Positions 1-8,536 of a stretch of 64,000 bases of DNA are shown here, piece after piece. The notes beneath the pieces are model-generated. The model saw nothing but the letters and a program-made list of their open reading frames with translations. It did not search any database and was not told the origin of the DNA. Every line of letters begins with the position of its first letter. Position 1 is the stretch's first letter. The position numbers were made by a program, and so were the translations under genes. This stretch comes from Pedococcus sp. 5OH_020 (GTDB lineage Bacteria > Actinomycetota > Actinomycetes > Actinomycetales > Dermatophilaceae). The stretch spans positions 247,443 to 311,442 of the forward strand of contig NZ_JAPYZV010000007.1 in NCBI RefSeq assembly GCF_027812955.1. The letters run 5' to 3'.

Positions 1-655
1 AGGGGCGGCCGGGGTCGCCTCGGCCGGGCCGATGTCGTGGGTGATTCCTCGCAGAACCACCTCAGTCTTGCCTCGTCGGCTCTCTGCCACGGCGCGGCAG
101 GAGAGATGGCCGGCTCGCATCTGCCCGTCGTCGCGTCGGATTGCCCACACGGCCTGGTGCTCGTCGCCCGGCCGGGATCGGATGAGCAGGGCTAACGCCG
201 CGGCGTCGTCAGTGTTCGGAACGAGGCGGGTGAATGCCTCGGCGGTAGCCCGCTCGGTTTGCCGATGCTCCGGCGCGACGCCGTAGAGGTCGAGCAGGTC
301 GTCGCTGCCGCCGATGGTGTCGGGTGGTTAGGTTGAAATGCCAGGCACCGGCAGGGTCGCGTTGCGGCGGCTCATCGTCGGCCCGACCGACCCACGTCCA
401 GACGCCGTGAACGTCGCCACGGTAGGAAAGCAATGGGTCGGCCACGATCCGGCGCTGATAGTCACGGGTAAGGAACTCCTCGCGGGAGCCCGCCGCGACC
501 ACCTTGGCCACTGCCGCCTCCACCGCCTGCAGCGATCGTCCACGGCCAAGGATCGTGGCCAGCGGCACCATGCGCTTTGGCGTCGCACCCACGCCAATCA
601 CGCTCGGCGGGCGGTCGCCGCCGAACGTTTCGATCAGTAGCCAACGATCCGACAT
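1..655 (-). pseudogene. DUF5593 (Rv3651-like) protein, frameshifted and cut by window edge
   Basis: The gene starts at an ATG at 655 preceded by GGAGG. It reads through a conserved N-terminal block (MSDRWLLIETFGG, then GVGATPKRMVPL, then DPAGAWHFNLTT) that I recognise from the actinobacterial DUF5593 / Rv3651-like family. After the HFNLTT block the frame is lost near position 322-326. The adjacent frame then continues with family-like sequence (GGSDDLLDLYGVAPEH and later HQAVWAIRRDDG) to the left window edge. The shift is consistent with one extra C in a CCC run, or loss of two bases. Function of the family is unclear; members often sit in regulatory or surface-associated contexts. The C-terminus lies outside the window. 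A sequencing indel is as likely as a true pseudogene. Confidence 0.72.
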
Positions 656-693
656 CGGAGGCGCCTCCAGCCACGGTGCGTATCGGTAAGAGT

Positions 694-1527
694 CTAGGCG
701 GGCCCGGTGCCAAGGCGCCGAGTCAGAACCTGGTAGTGGGCGCCGGTGAGCCTGGCCAGGGCGTCGGCGGTACGCGCGTCCGCGCCAACGATGATGCGGC
801 GGCGACCCCTGGCCGAGCCGCGGAGGATCGCACGAGCGGTCGCCTCGGGCGAGGTTCGCGCGATCAGATCGTCGAACCGCTCCTGTATCCCCGCCCGGTC
901 CGCCGTCGACGCGTAGAGGCCATTGCGCATGATGTCGGTGCGGACGCCGCCGGGGTAGGCACAGCTGACCTTGACATGCGGGGGAGCCTCCTGTTGCAGG
1001 GCTTCGGTGAAGCCCCTCACGGCGAACTTGGCGGCGTTGTACGCGCTGTAGCCACCCACACCCACCAGTCCGAAGGCGCTCGAGACGTTGACGATGCGCG
1101 CGGCGGGAGTGCTCGACAGTGCTGGTAGGAAGGCGTGGCAACAGGCGATGGTGCCGAGGAGGTCGACCTGGACAACCCGCCGCACGTCATCGAGATCTGA
1201 GTCGACGAGCCGTCCAGCATGGATCACCCCAGCCAGGTTGAACAGGGCGTCTGGGGCACCGAGATCGTCGATGACTTCCCGCCTCATCCTGGTCACGGCG
1301 CGGTTGTCGGCGACGTCGACCTCCCACTGCACGACTACGGCGCCGCGTGACTCACAGCGCGCCGCTGTGGCGGAAAGTGCGGCCGCATTGTTGTCCACGA
1401 GCGCCAGAGCGCACCCCGACTCGGCGAGCTGCATGGCCAAGGTGGCGCCGATGCCTCCGCCCGCGCCCGTCACAACGGCAAGATGCGGACGCCATCGCTC
1501 CCGAGCTCTGGATACCGGCCGAAACAT
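694..1527 (-). CDS. SDR family NAD(P)-dependent oxidoreductase
   Basis: A 277-aa short-chain dehydrogenase/reductase. It has the Rossmann glycine motif TGAGGGIG (about residues 20-27), an NLAG motif near 97-100 in the NNAG position, a catalytic Ser near 150 and Y163-x3-K167 (SAYNAAK). The start at 1527 is preferred over an upstream ATG because GGGGAAGGA lies at good spacing before it and the sequence further upstream is not protein-like. The C-terminal part (PGGVRTDIMRNG) is typical of classical SDRs acting on alcohols or ketones. Substrate cannot be assigned. It follows the DUF5593 gene upstream in the same orientation, 38 bases apart, so the two may be co-transcribed. Confidence 0.88.
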   Translation of the reverse strand: MFRPVSRARERWRPHLAVVTGAGGGIGATLAMQLAESGCALALVDNNAAALSATAARCESRGAVVVQWEVDVADNRAVTRMRREVIDDLGAPDALFNLAGVIHAGRLVDSDLDDVRRVVQVDLLGTIACCHAFLPALSSTPAARIVNVSSAFGLVGVGGYSAYNAAKFAVRGFTEALQQEAPPHVKVSCAYPGGVRTDIMRNGLYASTADRAGIQERFDDLIARTSPEATARAILRGSARGRRRIIVGADARTADALARLTGAHYQVLTRRLGTGPA

Positions 1528-1683
1528 GGAATATCCTTCCCCCACTGCGCCCGGGACGCTCTGCTCTCGGGATGGGCCAGCGCTAGGAGCCCATCGGCCT
1601 GGTCCCCTGCAACATAGCCGCGATCCGCGCCCGCCTTCACGCTGGCCCGGACAGACGCCAGGGGACAGCACGTTGAACGCAGC

Positions 1684-1727
1684 GTTTGCCATCCGCAAAC
1701 ACGCCGCTCAGGCAAACGCGCCGTTTC
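1684..1727. promoter_or_regulatory. GTTTGC/GCAAAC inverted repeats in divergent intergenic region
   Basis: The 313-base gap between the SDR (minus) and the lipoprotein gene (plus) contains GTTTGC at 1684-1689 facing GCAAAC at 1695-1700, and a further GCAAAC at 1722-1727. The arrangement resembles an operator for a dimeric TetR- or MarR-type repressor upstream of the dehydrogenase. No regulator is adjacent, so the role is inference. Nothing else coding was seen in this gap. Confidence 0.35.
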
Positions 1728-1840
1728 GAACTACCCCATGTGAGATAGATGCACTAGTCTCTTTATCTCGAAGTCGGCCACTACTGTCCGTCAGTGAGGC
1801 CACAACGGGCCTAAGCCGAATGAGATCGAGGAGAAAGCAG

Positions 1841-2416
1841 ATGACGACCCGAAGCCGAGCCCGCGCGATCGGTCTGGCAGTGAGCTTGGCGGCAGTGGTT
1901 CTGACATCGGCCTGCAACGACCCCAAGCCACCTGCGACGACCTTAACCACCGGCACCACCTCCGCGGCCACGTCGACGACCAGCACGACGTCGACGCCGA
2001 CACCTCTGACTCCCGCCGAGAAGGACATCAAGTCGGCGGAGCAGACGATCGGCCGCTACTGGAAGGTCCTCGACGAGCTGGCCGCCGACCCGAAGAAGAG
2101 CCTAAACCTCGTCGCCACAGTTGCACGCGACCAAGCAGCGAATCAGTCGCGGATCGAGCTAGGAACCCTGCAAGCTCACGGCTGGAAGCAGATCGGCCAG
2201 TCGGTGGTGCAGTCGTCAACGGCCACGACGAAGGACGGCAAGACCTTCGCCGTGACGGCGTGCATTGACCTCTCCAAGGTCAATGTCATCGACAAGGCCG
2301 GCAAGTCTGTCGTGAAGCCAGGGCGCCCGGATCGTCAGCAGTACACGTACACCGTCGTGAAGGCGCCACAGGGGTTCTTCGTCACGATTGACACGCTGAA
2401 GGGCAAACCATGCTGA
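1841..2416 (+). CDS. Putative lipoprotein, first gene of Tad locus
   Basis: 191 aa. The start at 1841 is chosen because GAGGAGAAA lies just upstream. The N-terminus is a lipoprotein signal peptide: basic MTTRSRAR, a hydrophobic segment and the lipobox VLTSAC, with Cys near residue 25. A Thr/Ser-rich linker follows, then a roughly 130-aa globular domain (GRYWKVLDELA, later QQYTYTVVKAPQGFFV) that looks like a small NTF2-like or periplasmic assembly domain. The stop overlaps the next gene start (ATGCTGA). Position at the head of the Tad cluster suggests an envelope-anchored assembly or pilotin-like role; this is inferred from context. Confidence 0.75.
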   Translation: MTTRSRARAIGLAVSLAAVVLTSACNDPKPPATTLTTGTTSAATSTTSTTSTPTPLTPAEKDIKSAEQTIGRYWKVLDELAADPKKSLNLVATVARDQAANQSRIELGTLQAHGWKQIGQSVVQSSTATTKDGKTFAVTACIDLSKVNVIDKAGKSVVKPGRPDRQQYTYTVVKAPQGFFVTIDTLKGKPC

Positions 2417-3345
2417 AGCGGTTGGCGGTCGTCGCACTGGCCGTGGCAGGGGTTCTCGGGGGAGCAACGCCCGCACTGGCAGCGGATGCACCGATCAGCT
2501 GCCCTCCCGGAACGATTCCCTCTCCGAGAACGGGGGAGTGCATCATCGTCGTCGCGGATCCCGGCGATGGGGGTGACCCTGGCGGCGGTGGTGGGAGCGG
2601 TGGAGGCGACCAGCCCGTCGATCTGCCAACGTGCACCTGGACTCTGACATCTCCGACGAAGGAGGTGCCCTGCTCGACATCTCATGGATGGTGGGTTCAG
2701 TCCCAGCAGTGCTACGCCAAGGCGTTGCAGCCACAGCCGCCATTCAGTGACCCAGCTTGGGGCGGCCGCACGACCGGCCAGGTCTACGCATGCACGAGGC
2801 CAGTGCTCGGCGGCGGTCCGTTCGCGTTTGTCACCTTTTGGATCTGGCTGGCCACCCCACCGAATGGTGCGCCGCCGGATCCGCGTGTACTGACGCGGCG
2901 GGCGATCGCGCGGATGAACCTCCACGCCATCAACATCGGCATCGTGCCCGAGCCCGGTCCGGGAAGCATTGGGATCATCGGGATGCCGACGTGGATGTGG
3001 GCTCAGAACCCTGGGGCGACCACGTGGGGGCCGCAAACCCAGTCCGCGTCGGCAGGTGGCTTCACCGTCACGGCAACAGCGAAGGCTCAGCGCACGGTTT
3101 GGGCTATGGGCGACGGCGCCACCGTCACGTGCACCGGGCCAGGCACACCGTATGCCGACTCCTACGGCAAGCAGTCGTCCCCGACCTGCGGGCACACCTA
3201 CACCGGCCAGGGCACCTACACGGTGCGGGCCACGACGTACTGGATCGTCACTTGGGCCGGGATCGGCCTGAGAGGCACGATCCCGTTGGACTTCACCGAC
3301 ACGACCACGATCACCATGGGCGAAGCCCAGGTGCTGACCAACTGA
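2410..3345 (+). CDS. Secreted protein of the Tad locus
   Basis: 311 aa with a clear Sec signal peptide (MLKRLAVVALAVAG, then an Ala-rich cleavage region ending ALAADA). A Gly-rich low-complexity spacer around residues 55-75 separates it from a Cys- and Trp-rich domain. The C-terminal third has an Ig/PKD-like look, with TCGHTYTGQGTYTV followed by short beta-strand segments. It overlaps the lipoprotein gene by seven bases, indicating translational coupling. It is probably a surface or periplasmic component of the pilus/secretion apparatus, but I do not recognise a named family. Confidence 0.7.
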   Translation: MLKRLAVVALAVAGVLGGATPALAADAPISCPPGTIPSPRTGECIIVVADPGDGGDPGGGGGSGGGDQPVDLPTCTWTLTSPTKEVPCSTSHGWWVQSQQCYAKALQPQPPFSDPAWGGRTTGQVYACTRPVLGGGPFAFVTFWIWLATPPNGAPPDPRVLTRRAIARMNLHAINIGIVPEPGPGSIGIIGMPTWMWAQNPGATTWGPQTQSASAGGFTVTATAKAQRTVWAMGDGATVTCTGPGTPYADSYGKQSSPTCGHTYTGQGTYTVRATTYWIVTWAGIGLRGTIPLDFTDTTTITMGEAQVLTN

Positions 3346-3363
3346 GCAGCTCGAGGAGGACCG

Positions 3364-4083
3364 ATGACGATGACCACCGAGACGGCCGACTCCGCCGCTG
3401 TGAGCGAGGGACGAGGCACGCGACCGGTCCGCCGGCGTCGAGTCAAGAGCGGCGCCGACGGCGGTCAGGCGTCCGTGACGCCGGCACCGAAGCTTCGTCG
3501 CCGACCGGTGTTGGTCGCCGCGTCGGTTGCGGCCGTCATCCTCGGCGCACTGCTGGGGGCATGGACGTGGTCGTCGACGAGCAACACCCACGAGGTGGTG
3601 GCCCTGCGCCAGACCGTCACCCGCGGGGAGACGATCACGCGAGGCGACCTGATGACGGTTCAGGTGGCACTGGATCCCGCGCTGAAGACCATACCGGGCG
3701 ATCGCCTGGGCAGCCTCGTGGGCCAGCGTGCGGCAATGGACATGGCCGCCGGCAGCCTGGTCACCGCTGCGGACGTGACCACCACGGTCCTCCCCGGGAA
3801 GGGCATGTCCGTGGTGGGGGTCGCGCTGCCGCCCTCGCTGATGCCCGGAGAGACCTTGCTCGCCGGCGACCAGGTGCGCATCGTGGCAACCCCGGGCCAG
3901 CAGGGTGACGTGGGACAAGAGCCGCCCGCGGCCATCTCCGCGACCGTCGTCGGTCTCTACCCCGACGGTGAGAACGGGCAGACGGTGGTTTCCCTCGAGG
4001 TGCCGTATGAGCAGGCCGCCGAGTTGGCGGCTCGGGCGGCAACCGGCAAGGTGGCGCTGGTCCTGGACAGCCGGGAGCGCTGA
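3364..4083 (+). CDS. SAF domain protein, CpaB/RcpC-like pilus assembly factor
   Basis: 239 aa, with one N-terminal membrane segment at about residues 46-65 (LVAASVAAVILGALLGAW) followed by an SAF-type beta-clip domain (RQTVTRGETITRGDLMTVQVALDP) and a C-terminal stretch (GMSVVGVALPPSLMPGETLLAGDQVRIV split over strands) typical of CpaB/RcpC. In Tad systems CpaB-type proteins work in the periplasm alongside the secretion channel. The gene is preceded by GAGGAGG at 3353-3359 and is followed after 3 bases by the TadZ-like gene. Placement in the locus supports the call. Confidence 0.8.
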   Translation: MTMTTETADSAAVSEGRGTRPVRRRRVKSGADGGQASVTPAPKLRRRPVLVAASVAAVILGALLGAWTWSSTSNTHEVVALRQTVTRGETITRGDLMTVQVALDPALKTIPGDRLGSLVGQRAAMDMAAGSLVTAADVTTTVLPGKGMSVVGVALPPSLMPGETLLAGDQVRIVATPGQQGDVGQEPPAAISATVVGLYPDGENGQTVVSLEVPYEQAAELAARAATGKVALVLDSRER

Positions 4084-4086
4084 GCC

Positions 4087-4887
4087 ATGGCCCTGATCGT
4101 GCTGTTCTCCGCCTCCGGGTCGCCCGGGGTCACAGCCTCGACCCTGGGGCTGGCCCTGACATGGTCCCGGCCGGTGCTGCTGGTCGAAGGCGACCCGACA
4201 GGCGGGTCCGCTGTCTTCGCCGGCTACCTGCGTGCCGAGTCGGCGCCGACCAACTCGCTGATCGATCTGGCGCTAGCGCAGCGTCACGGGCAGCTGAGCG
4301 AGGCGATCGCCCAGTCCACGCTGCGGATGCCAGGGCCACCCGGCTCGGCGGTCTCCCTGCTACCAGGCACCCGCGCGCACGGGCAAGGGCGCAGCCTGCT
4401 GCCGTTGTGGGAGACCCTGGCCGCGGAGCTGAAGGCACTGGAAGCCACGGGCCAGGACGTCATCGTCGACGCCGGACGGCTCGGCCTGGCCGGGAGCCCG
4501 GAGCCTCTCATCTACGCGGCGGATCTGGCCCTGATGGTGACCAGGACCGACTTGGTGTCCCTGTCGGCGGCACGGTCGTGGGCCGAGACCCTGCGAACCG
4601 GATTCCAAGGAGTCGGCGGGACGTCGTCGCTGGGCTTGCTGCTCGTGGGGGAGGGGCAGCCCTACCCTGCCCGCGACGTCCAGAAGGTCCTGCAGATCCC
4701 GGTGATCGCCTCCGTGGCCTGGGACCCCGCGGCCGCCGACGTGTTCGCCAAGGGAGCCCAGGCCCCGCGCCGATTCGACTCCTCCCGCCTCGTCCGCAGC
4801 CTCGCCGCGGCGCGGACCTCGATCCAGTCCGCGGTGACCACCAACCGCGGCCAGCTCGCCACGCAGATCGTCGGGGGGACCGGATGA
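4087..4887 (+). CDS. TadZ/CpaE-like MinD-superfamily protein with degenerate P-loop
   Basis: 266 aa. The fold pattern is ParA/MinD-like: an N-terminal strand, a glycine-rich loop, VLLVEGDPTGGSAVF in the position of the switch-I Asp region, and DVIVDAGRLG as the second conserved Asp. The P-loop reads SASGSPGVTAS instead of KGGxGKT, so the catalytic lysines are absent and ATP hydrolysis is doubtful. TadZ/CpaE proteins locate Tad machines at the pole, and several are known to have atypical P-loops. It overlaps tadA by four bases (ATGA), so the two are co-translated. Confidence 0.75.
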   Translation: MALIVLFSASGSPGVTASTLGLALTWSRPVLLVEGDPTGGSAVFAGYLRAESAPTNSLIDLALAQRHGQLSEAIAQSTLRMPGPPGSAVSLLPGTRAHGQGRSLLPLWETLAAELKALEATGQDVIVDAGRLGLAGSPEPLIYAADLALMVTRTDLVSLSAARSWAETLRTGFQGVGGTSSLGLLLVGEGQPYPARDVQKVLQIPVIASVAWDPAAADVFAKGAQAPRRFDSSRLVRSLAAARTSIQSAVTTNRGQLATQIVGGTG

Positions 4888-6461
4888 CGAACGACAACAG
4901 TGCTGCCCGCGAGCCGCGCAACCACCCCACGGACCCGGCATCCCTTCCGTTGTTCGCCGCGCCACCGCCGGACCGCCGGACCGCCGGCCGCCCGGGCAGG
5001 GTGCGGGGATCGTTCTCGATGTCACCATCCGCCGACCTGGCACCGACCGTGTCGCGCCCGCTCACCCCCACAGAGCCTGACGGCGCCGACCAGGACATGC
5101 CCCGCATCCACCGGCACGGCTCCGACATCGACTGGGGCCTGGTCACCGCCCTGCGGGGACAGGCCTCGGACCGGCTCAGTGCGGGCCTTGGGGAGGACCG
5201 GGGCCACCTGAGCTCGGCCGCGCAGCGTGAGCGCGGTCGAGCGATCATCCTCGACCTGCTCAACAGCGAGCACGACGAGCGGGTCAGCGCCGGCCAGGAT
5301 GCCTGGAACGCCGCCGAGCAGGACGCTTTGGCCAAGGCCATCGACGACTCCCTGTTCGGGCTCGGGCGACTGCAACCGCTAGTCGACGACCACCGGGTCG
5401 AGAACATCCTGATCTTCGGCTGCGACTCGGTGTTCCTCGAGCTCACCGACGGCCGCGTGATCCCCGGGCCACCCGTGGCTGACTCGGATCAGGAGCTGAT
5501 CGACTTCCTGGTCTTCCTGGCCTCGCGCTCGGAGGTCAACGCGCGGCCGTTCTCGGAGGGGCAGCCGAGGCTGCACCTGCGTCTGGACGGCGGTGCACGG
5601 CTGGCCGCGGCGGCATGGGTCACACCTCGTCCATCGGTGGTCATCCGGCGGCACCGGCTGCGCAGGGTCACCCTGGCCGACCTGGTCGACCGGGGGACGC
5701 TCACGGAGCTGGCGGCGTCGTTCCTGTCCGCGGCCGTGAAGGCCCGTCGAAGCATCGTCGTGTCCGGCGCCCAGGGGGCGGGCAAGACCACGCTCGTCCG
5801 GGCTCTGTGCGCGGAGATCCCCAAGCACGAGATCATCGGCACCTTCGAGACCGAGTACGAACTCCATTTGCACGAGCTCAAGGACCAGCACCCCTATGTC
5901 TTCCCGTGGGAGGCGCGCCCCGGCTCGGGCGAGCGGGCCGCCGACGGCAGCCAGGCCGGCGAGTTCACCCTGAGCCAAGCCCTGTTCGACAGCTTCCGGT
6001 TCGACCTGTCCCGCCAGATCGTGGGTGAGGTTCGAGGACCGGAGGTCCTGGCCATGCTCAAGGCCATGGAGTCCGGTGCGGGCTCGATCTCCACCACCCA
6101 CGCCAAGAACGCTGAAGGAGCGATCGGCAAGCTGGTGACCTGCGCCATGGAGGCCGGGCCGCACATCACCCACGACTACGCCGTGCGGGCGATCGCGGCC
6201 AGCATCGACATCATCGTGCACGTCCACCTGGAGACCACCCCGATGGCCGACGGCACCGCGCAACGCTCTCGCTGGGTTACCGAGATCCTGACCCTGACCC
6301 CAGGGGAGCGGGAGAAGGGGTACGCCGTCCAGCGGGTGTTCCTCGCACCACCCGGCAGCCGGGAGGCCGAGCCTGCGGTCCTGCCCGATGAGTACCGGGA
6401 GCTCGCCGGGTGGGGCTTCGCCCTCGAGGAGTTCTACGGGCGCAGCGAGGCCGCCTCATGA
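4884..6461 (+). CDS. tadA: Type II/IV secretion ATPase TadA (CpaF)
   Basis: 525 aa hexameric ATPase that powers Flp pilus assembly. After a disordered Pro-rich N-terminus (about 1-75) and an all-alpha/N1-like domain, the core carries Walker A SGAQGAGKTT (about residues 294-303), a Walker-B-type segment QIVGEVRGPE (378-387) and the His box STTHAKN (403-409). These are diagnostic of VirB11/CpaF ATPases. The start codon overlaps the TadZ-like stop and its own stop overlaps tadB (ATGA), giving a coupled TadZ-A-B-C series. Confidence 0.93.
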   Translation: MTNDNSAAREPRNHPTDPASLPLFAAPPPDRRTAGRPGRVRGSFSMSPSADLAPTVSRPLTPTEPDGADQDMPRIHRHGSDIDWGLVTALRGQASDRLSAGLGEDRGHLSSAAQRERGRAIILDLLNSEHDERVSAGQDAWNAAEQDALAKAIDDSLFGLGRLQPLVDDHRVENILIFGCDSVFLELTDGRVIPGPPVADSDQELIDFLVFLASRSEVNARPFSEGQPRLHLRLDGGARLAAAAWVTPRPSVVIRRHRLRRVTLADLVDRGTLTELAASFLSAAVKARRSIVVSGAQGAGKTTLVRALCAEIPKHEIIGTFETEYELHLHELKDQHPYVFPWEARPGSGERAADGSQAGEFTLSQALFDSFRFDLSRQIVGEVRGPEVLAMLKAMESGAGSISTTHAKNAEGAIGKLVTCAMEAGPHITHDYAVRAIAASIDIIVHVHLETTPMADGTAQRSRWVTEILTLTPGEREKGYAVQRVFLAPPGSREAEPAVLPDEYRELAGWGFALEEFYGRSEAAS

Positions 6462-7336
6462 CCCCGCTGGTCCCGGCCGTGGCCGGAGCGCTGGTCGTCG
6501 CCGGCCTGCTGGGGGTCGTCGCCGGCCTACGGTCTCGCCCCGCTCCGCCCCCGGCACCCCAACGCAGTGCCATCGTCAAGGGCGCCGCGCTGGGACGGCT
6601 CGCGGCGCTGGACCGGCGCACCCGGCTGCTACTTGCCGCGGGTGCGGCGGTGGGCGTCGCGGTCGCACTGCTCACCGGCTGGATCATCGCGATCCCGCTC
6701 GTGCCGGCGGCGGCCGCCGGCGTGCCCGTCCTGCTGTCCGCCCCACCCTCGGCCAGCAAGATCCACCGGCTCGAGGCGATGGAGGAGTGGACCCGTTCCC
6801 TGTCGGGCATCCTCACCGCCGGCGTCGGCCTCGAGCAGGCACTGATCTCCACCCTCCGCTCAACCCCTGAGGCGATCCGGCCCGAGGTCAGCCGCCTTGC
6901 GTCACGGCTCCGTGCCCGGTGGGCCACCGAAGACGCCCTGCGCGCCTTCGCCGACGAGCTCGACGACGCCACGGGCGACCTGATCGCCGGCAACCTCATC
7001 CTCGCTGCTCGGCGCCGGGGCGCCGGCGTGGCCAGCGTCCTGGAAGCCCTCGCTGAGTCCACCGCAGCCGACGTCGCCGCCAGGCGAGAGATCGAGGCGG
7101 ACCGGGCCAAGCCGCGGTCGACCGCGCGTTGGGTCACCCTGATCACGATCTCCGTTCTCGGTGTCCTGGCCTTGACCGGGGACTACGTCCGCCCCTACGG
7201 GACCCCGATCGGGCAGATGCTGCTGGTGCTGCTGCTCGGCCTGTACGTCGCGACCTTGCTGTGGATGCGCACGATGTCGACCGGGAAGCCGCTGCCCAGG
7301 TTCATCGGGTCCGCCGCCAGGCAGGCAGCCCGATGA
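6458..7336 (+). CDS. tadB: Type II secretion F-domain membrane protein TadB
   Basis: 292 aa. Two N-terminal membrane segments (VAGALVVAGLLGVVAGL, then LLLAAGAAVGVAVALLTGW) precede the cytoplasmic T2SSF/GspF helical domain (MEEWTRSLSGILTAGVGLEQAL), and two further membrane segments close the C-terminus. This is the usual TadB architecture, an inner-membrane platform that couples TadA to pilin extrusion. Coupled by ATGA overlap to both tadA and the tadC-like gene. Confidence 0.9.
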   Translation: MTPLVPAVAGALVVAGLLGVVAGLRSRPAPPPAPQRSAIVKGAALGRLAALDRRTRLLLAAGAAVGVAVALLTGWIIAIPLVPAAAAGVPVLLSAPPSASKIHRLEAMEEWTRSLSGILTAGVGLEQALISTLRSTPEAIRPEVSRLASRLRARWATEDALRAFADELDDATGDLIAGNLILAARRRGAGVASVLEALAESTAADVAARREIEADRAKPRSTARWVTLITISVLGVLALTGDYVRPYGTPIGQMLLVLLLGLYVATLLWMRTMSTGKPLPRFIGSAARQAAR

Positions 7337-8243
7337 TGGCCACCGGTCTGCAGCTGGCGATGACCGCAGGCGCCCTCATCGGTCTCGGGGTGGCGCTGCT
7401 GGTCTGGCGTCTGACCCCCGCAGACCCCGATCTGGGCGACGCGCTCGGGCGGCTGTCACCCGAGCACGCCAAGCGGGCCGTCGAGGCCCTTCACCCGGCC
7501 AGCGACACCCGCGAACGGTTGGGCGTCTGGGGGATGAAGACCCTGCCGGCCGGCGCCTGGGGCACCACCCCGGTCCAGGAGCTGGCGATCCTGCGGATTC
7601 CCGTCAGCCGCTACTACGGCGAGAAGATCATGTTCGCCCTGCTCGGCCTGGCCATCCCGCCCTTGCTGACCACCTTCTTCACCCTCCTCGGGGCACGCCT
7701 GCCCATCTTCATCCCCGCCGTCGCGACGCTCGGTCTGGCCACCGTGATGTTCTTCCTGCCCAACTACAACGTCCGCGACGACGCGAAGAAGGCACGGGCC
7801 GAGTTCAGCCGCGGCCTCGGCGCCTACATCGACTTCGTGGCGCTCGAGCGCAACTCCGGCGCCGGGCCCCGCCAGGCCATGGAGGTGGCCGCCGGCGTCG
7901 GCGACTCCTGGGTGTTCCGCCGCCTCGGCGAGGAGCTTGCCCGCACCCGGTGGTCCGGGCTGACCCCATGGGATGCCCTGCACGGTCTGGCCCTCGAGCT
8001 GGGGCTCCCCGAGCTCGACGACCTGGCCGACATCATGCGCCTGTCCGGGGAGGAGGGCGCCCAGATCTACCGCAGCCTGCGCGCCCGCTCCGCAGGGATG
8101 CGCAGCGCAATGCTCGCCGCCGAGAAAGCAAGGCCAACGAGGTCGGCGAAAAGATGTCCATCCCGATGAGCCTGCTGGGGGTGATCTTCTTGGCCATCCT
8201 CGTCGCACCGGCCCTGCTGCGCGTGACCGCCGGCAGCACCTGA
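7333..8243 (+). pseudogene. tadC: TadC-like inner-membrane platform protein, single-base frameshift
   Basis: The gene starts at 7333 (ATGATG, overlapping the tadB stop). It encodes an N-terminal membrane segment, then a central pair (FALLGLAIPPLLTTFFTLLG, with LPIFIPAVATLGLATVMFF) and the T2SSF domain with GAYIDFVALERNSGAGPRQAME. The reading frame breaks in GCCGAGAAAGCAAGGCC at about 8131. Restoring one base gives AEKAKANEVGEKMSIP and a final membrane helix ending VTAGST at 8243. Without it the protein stops at 8169, losing the last membrane segment. One missing C is the simplest explanation, either an assembly error or a recent mutation in a gene otherwise free of decay. Confidence 0.85.
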
Positions 8244-8287
8244 AGACCTCACCAGCCGGTCAGTACCCACTGAACCACCCAACCGCC

Positions 8288-8303
8288 CGGGGCATTAGCC
8301 CCG
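8288..8303 (+). other. Perfect hairpin in leader of flp pilin gene
   Basis: CGGGGC-ATTA-GCCCCG forms a 6-bp GC-only stem with a 4-base loop, 25 bases upstream of the pilin ATG, in the 85-base gap after tadC. There is no following T-tract, so it is unlikely to be a full intrinsic terminator. A role in transcript stability or attenuation ahead of the highly expressed pilin is plausible. Confidence 0.45.
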
Positions 8304-8328
8304 ACCAGACCACGGGGAGAGAAACCCT

Positions 8329-8529
8329 ATGACCTACCTCTCAGCAACACTGCACACCCTCGGCGTCCAGATGCGCGACACCGCCATCCGCAAGGCGACC
8401 AAGGACCCCGAGCGCGGCTCGGTGACGATTGAGAACGTCATCTGGGCGGTGGCCGTCATCGGCATCGTCGGAATCGTCGTCCTCGCGATCACCAACTACG
8501 TGCGCACCAAGGCCGCAGAGATCCGGTAA
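8329..8529 (+). CDS. Flp-type major pilin
   Basis: 66 aa, a typical length for Flp pilins. A short leader ends DPERG, followed by the prepilin-peptidase-like site G30|S31 with a Glu at +5 (SVTIE). A single hydrophobic helix follows (NVIWAVAVIGIVGIVVLAI) with a polar tail. GGGGAGAG precedes the ATG. It lies directly after the TadABC genes and before TadE-like genes. No prepilin peptidase gene is seen in the locus, so processing must use an enzyme encoded elsewhere. Confidence 0.82.
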   Translation: MTYLSATLHTLGVQMRDTAIRKATKDPERGSVTIENVIWAVAVIGIVGIVVLAITNYVRTKAAEIR

Positions 8530-8536
8530 CCCTCGC

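Noticed and set aside
2757..3908. Long plus-strand open frame overlapping the secreted-protein and SAF genes
   Set aside because: Its translation is Arg/His-rich low complexity, typical of an antisense or shifted reading of GC-rich coding DNA, and the true genes show signal peptides and domains.
8120..8140. Programmed ribosomal frameshift to explain TadC
   Set aside because: The sequence has no slippery heptamer, and TadC genes normally use one frame; a plain indel is simpler.
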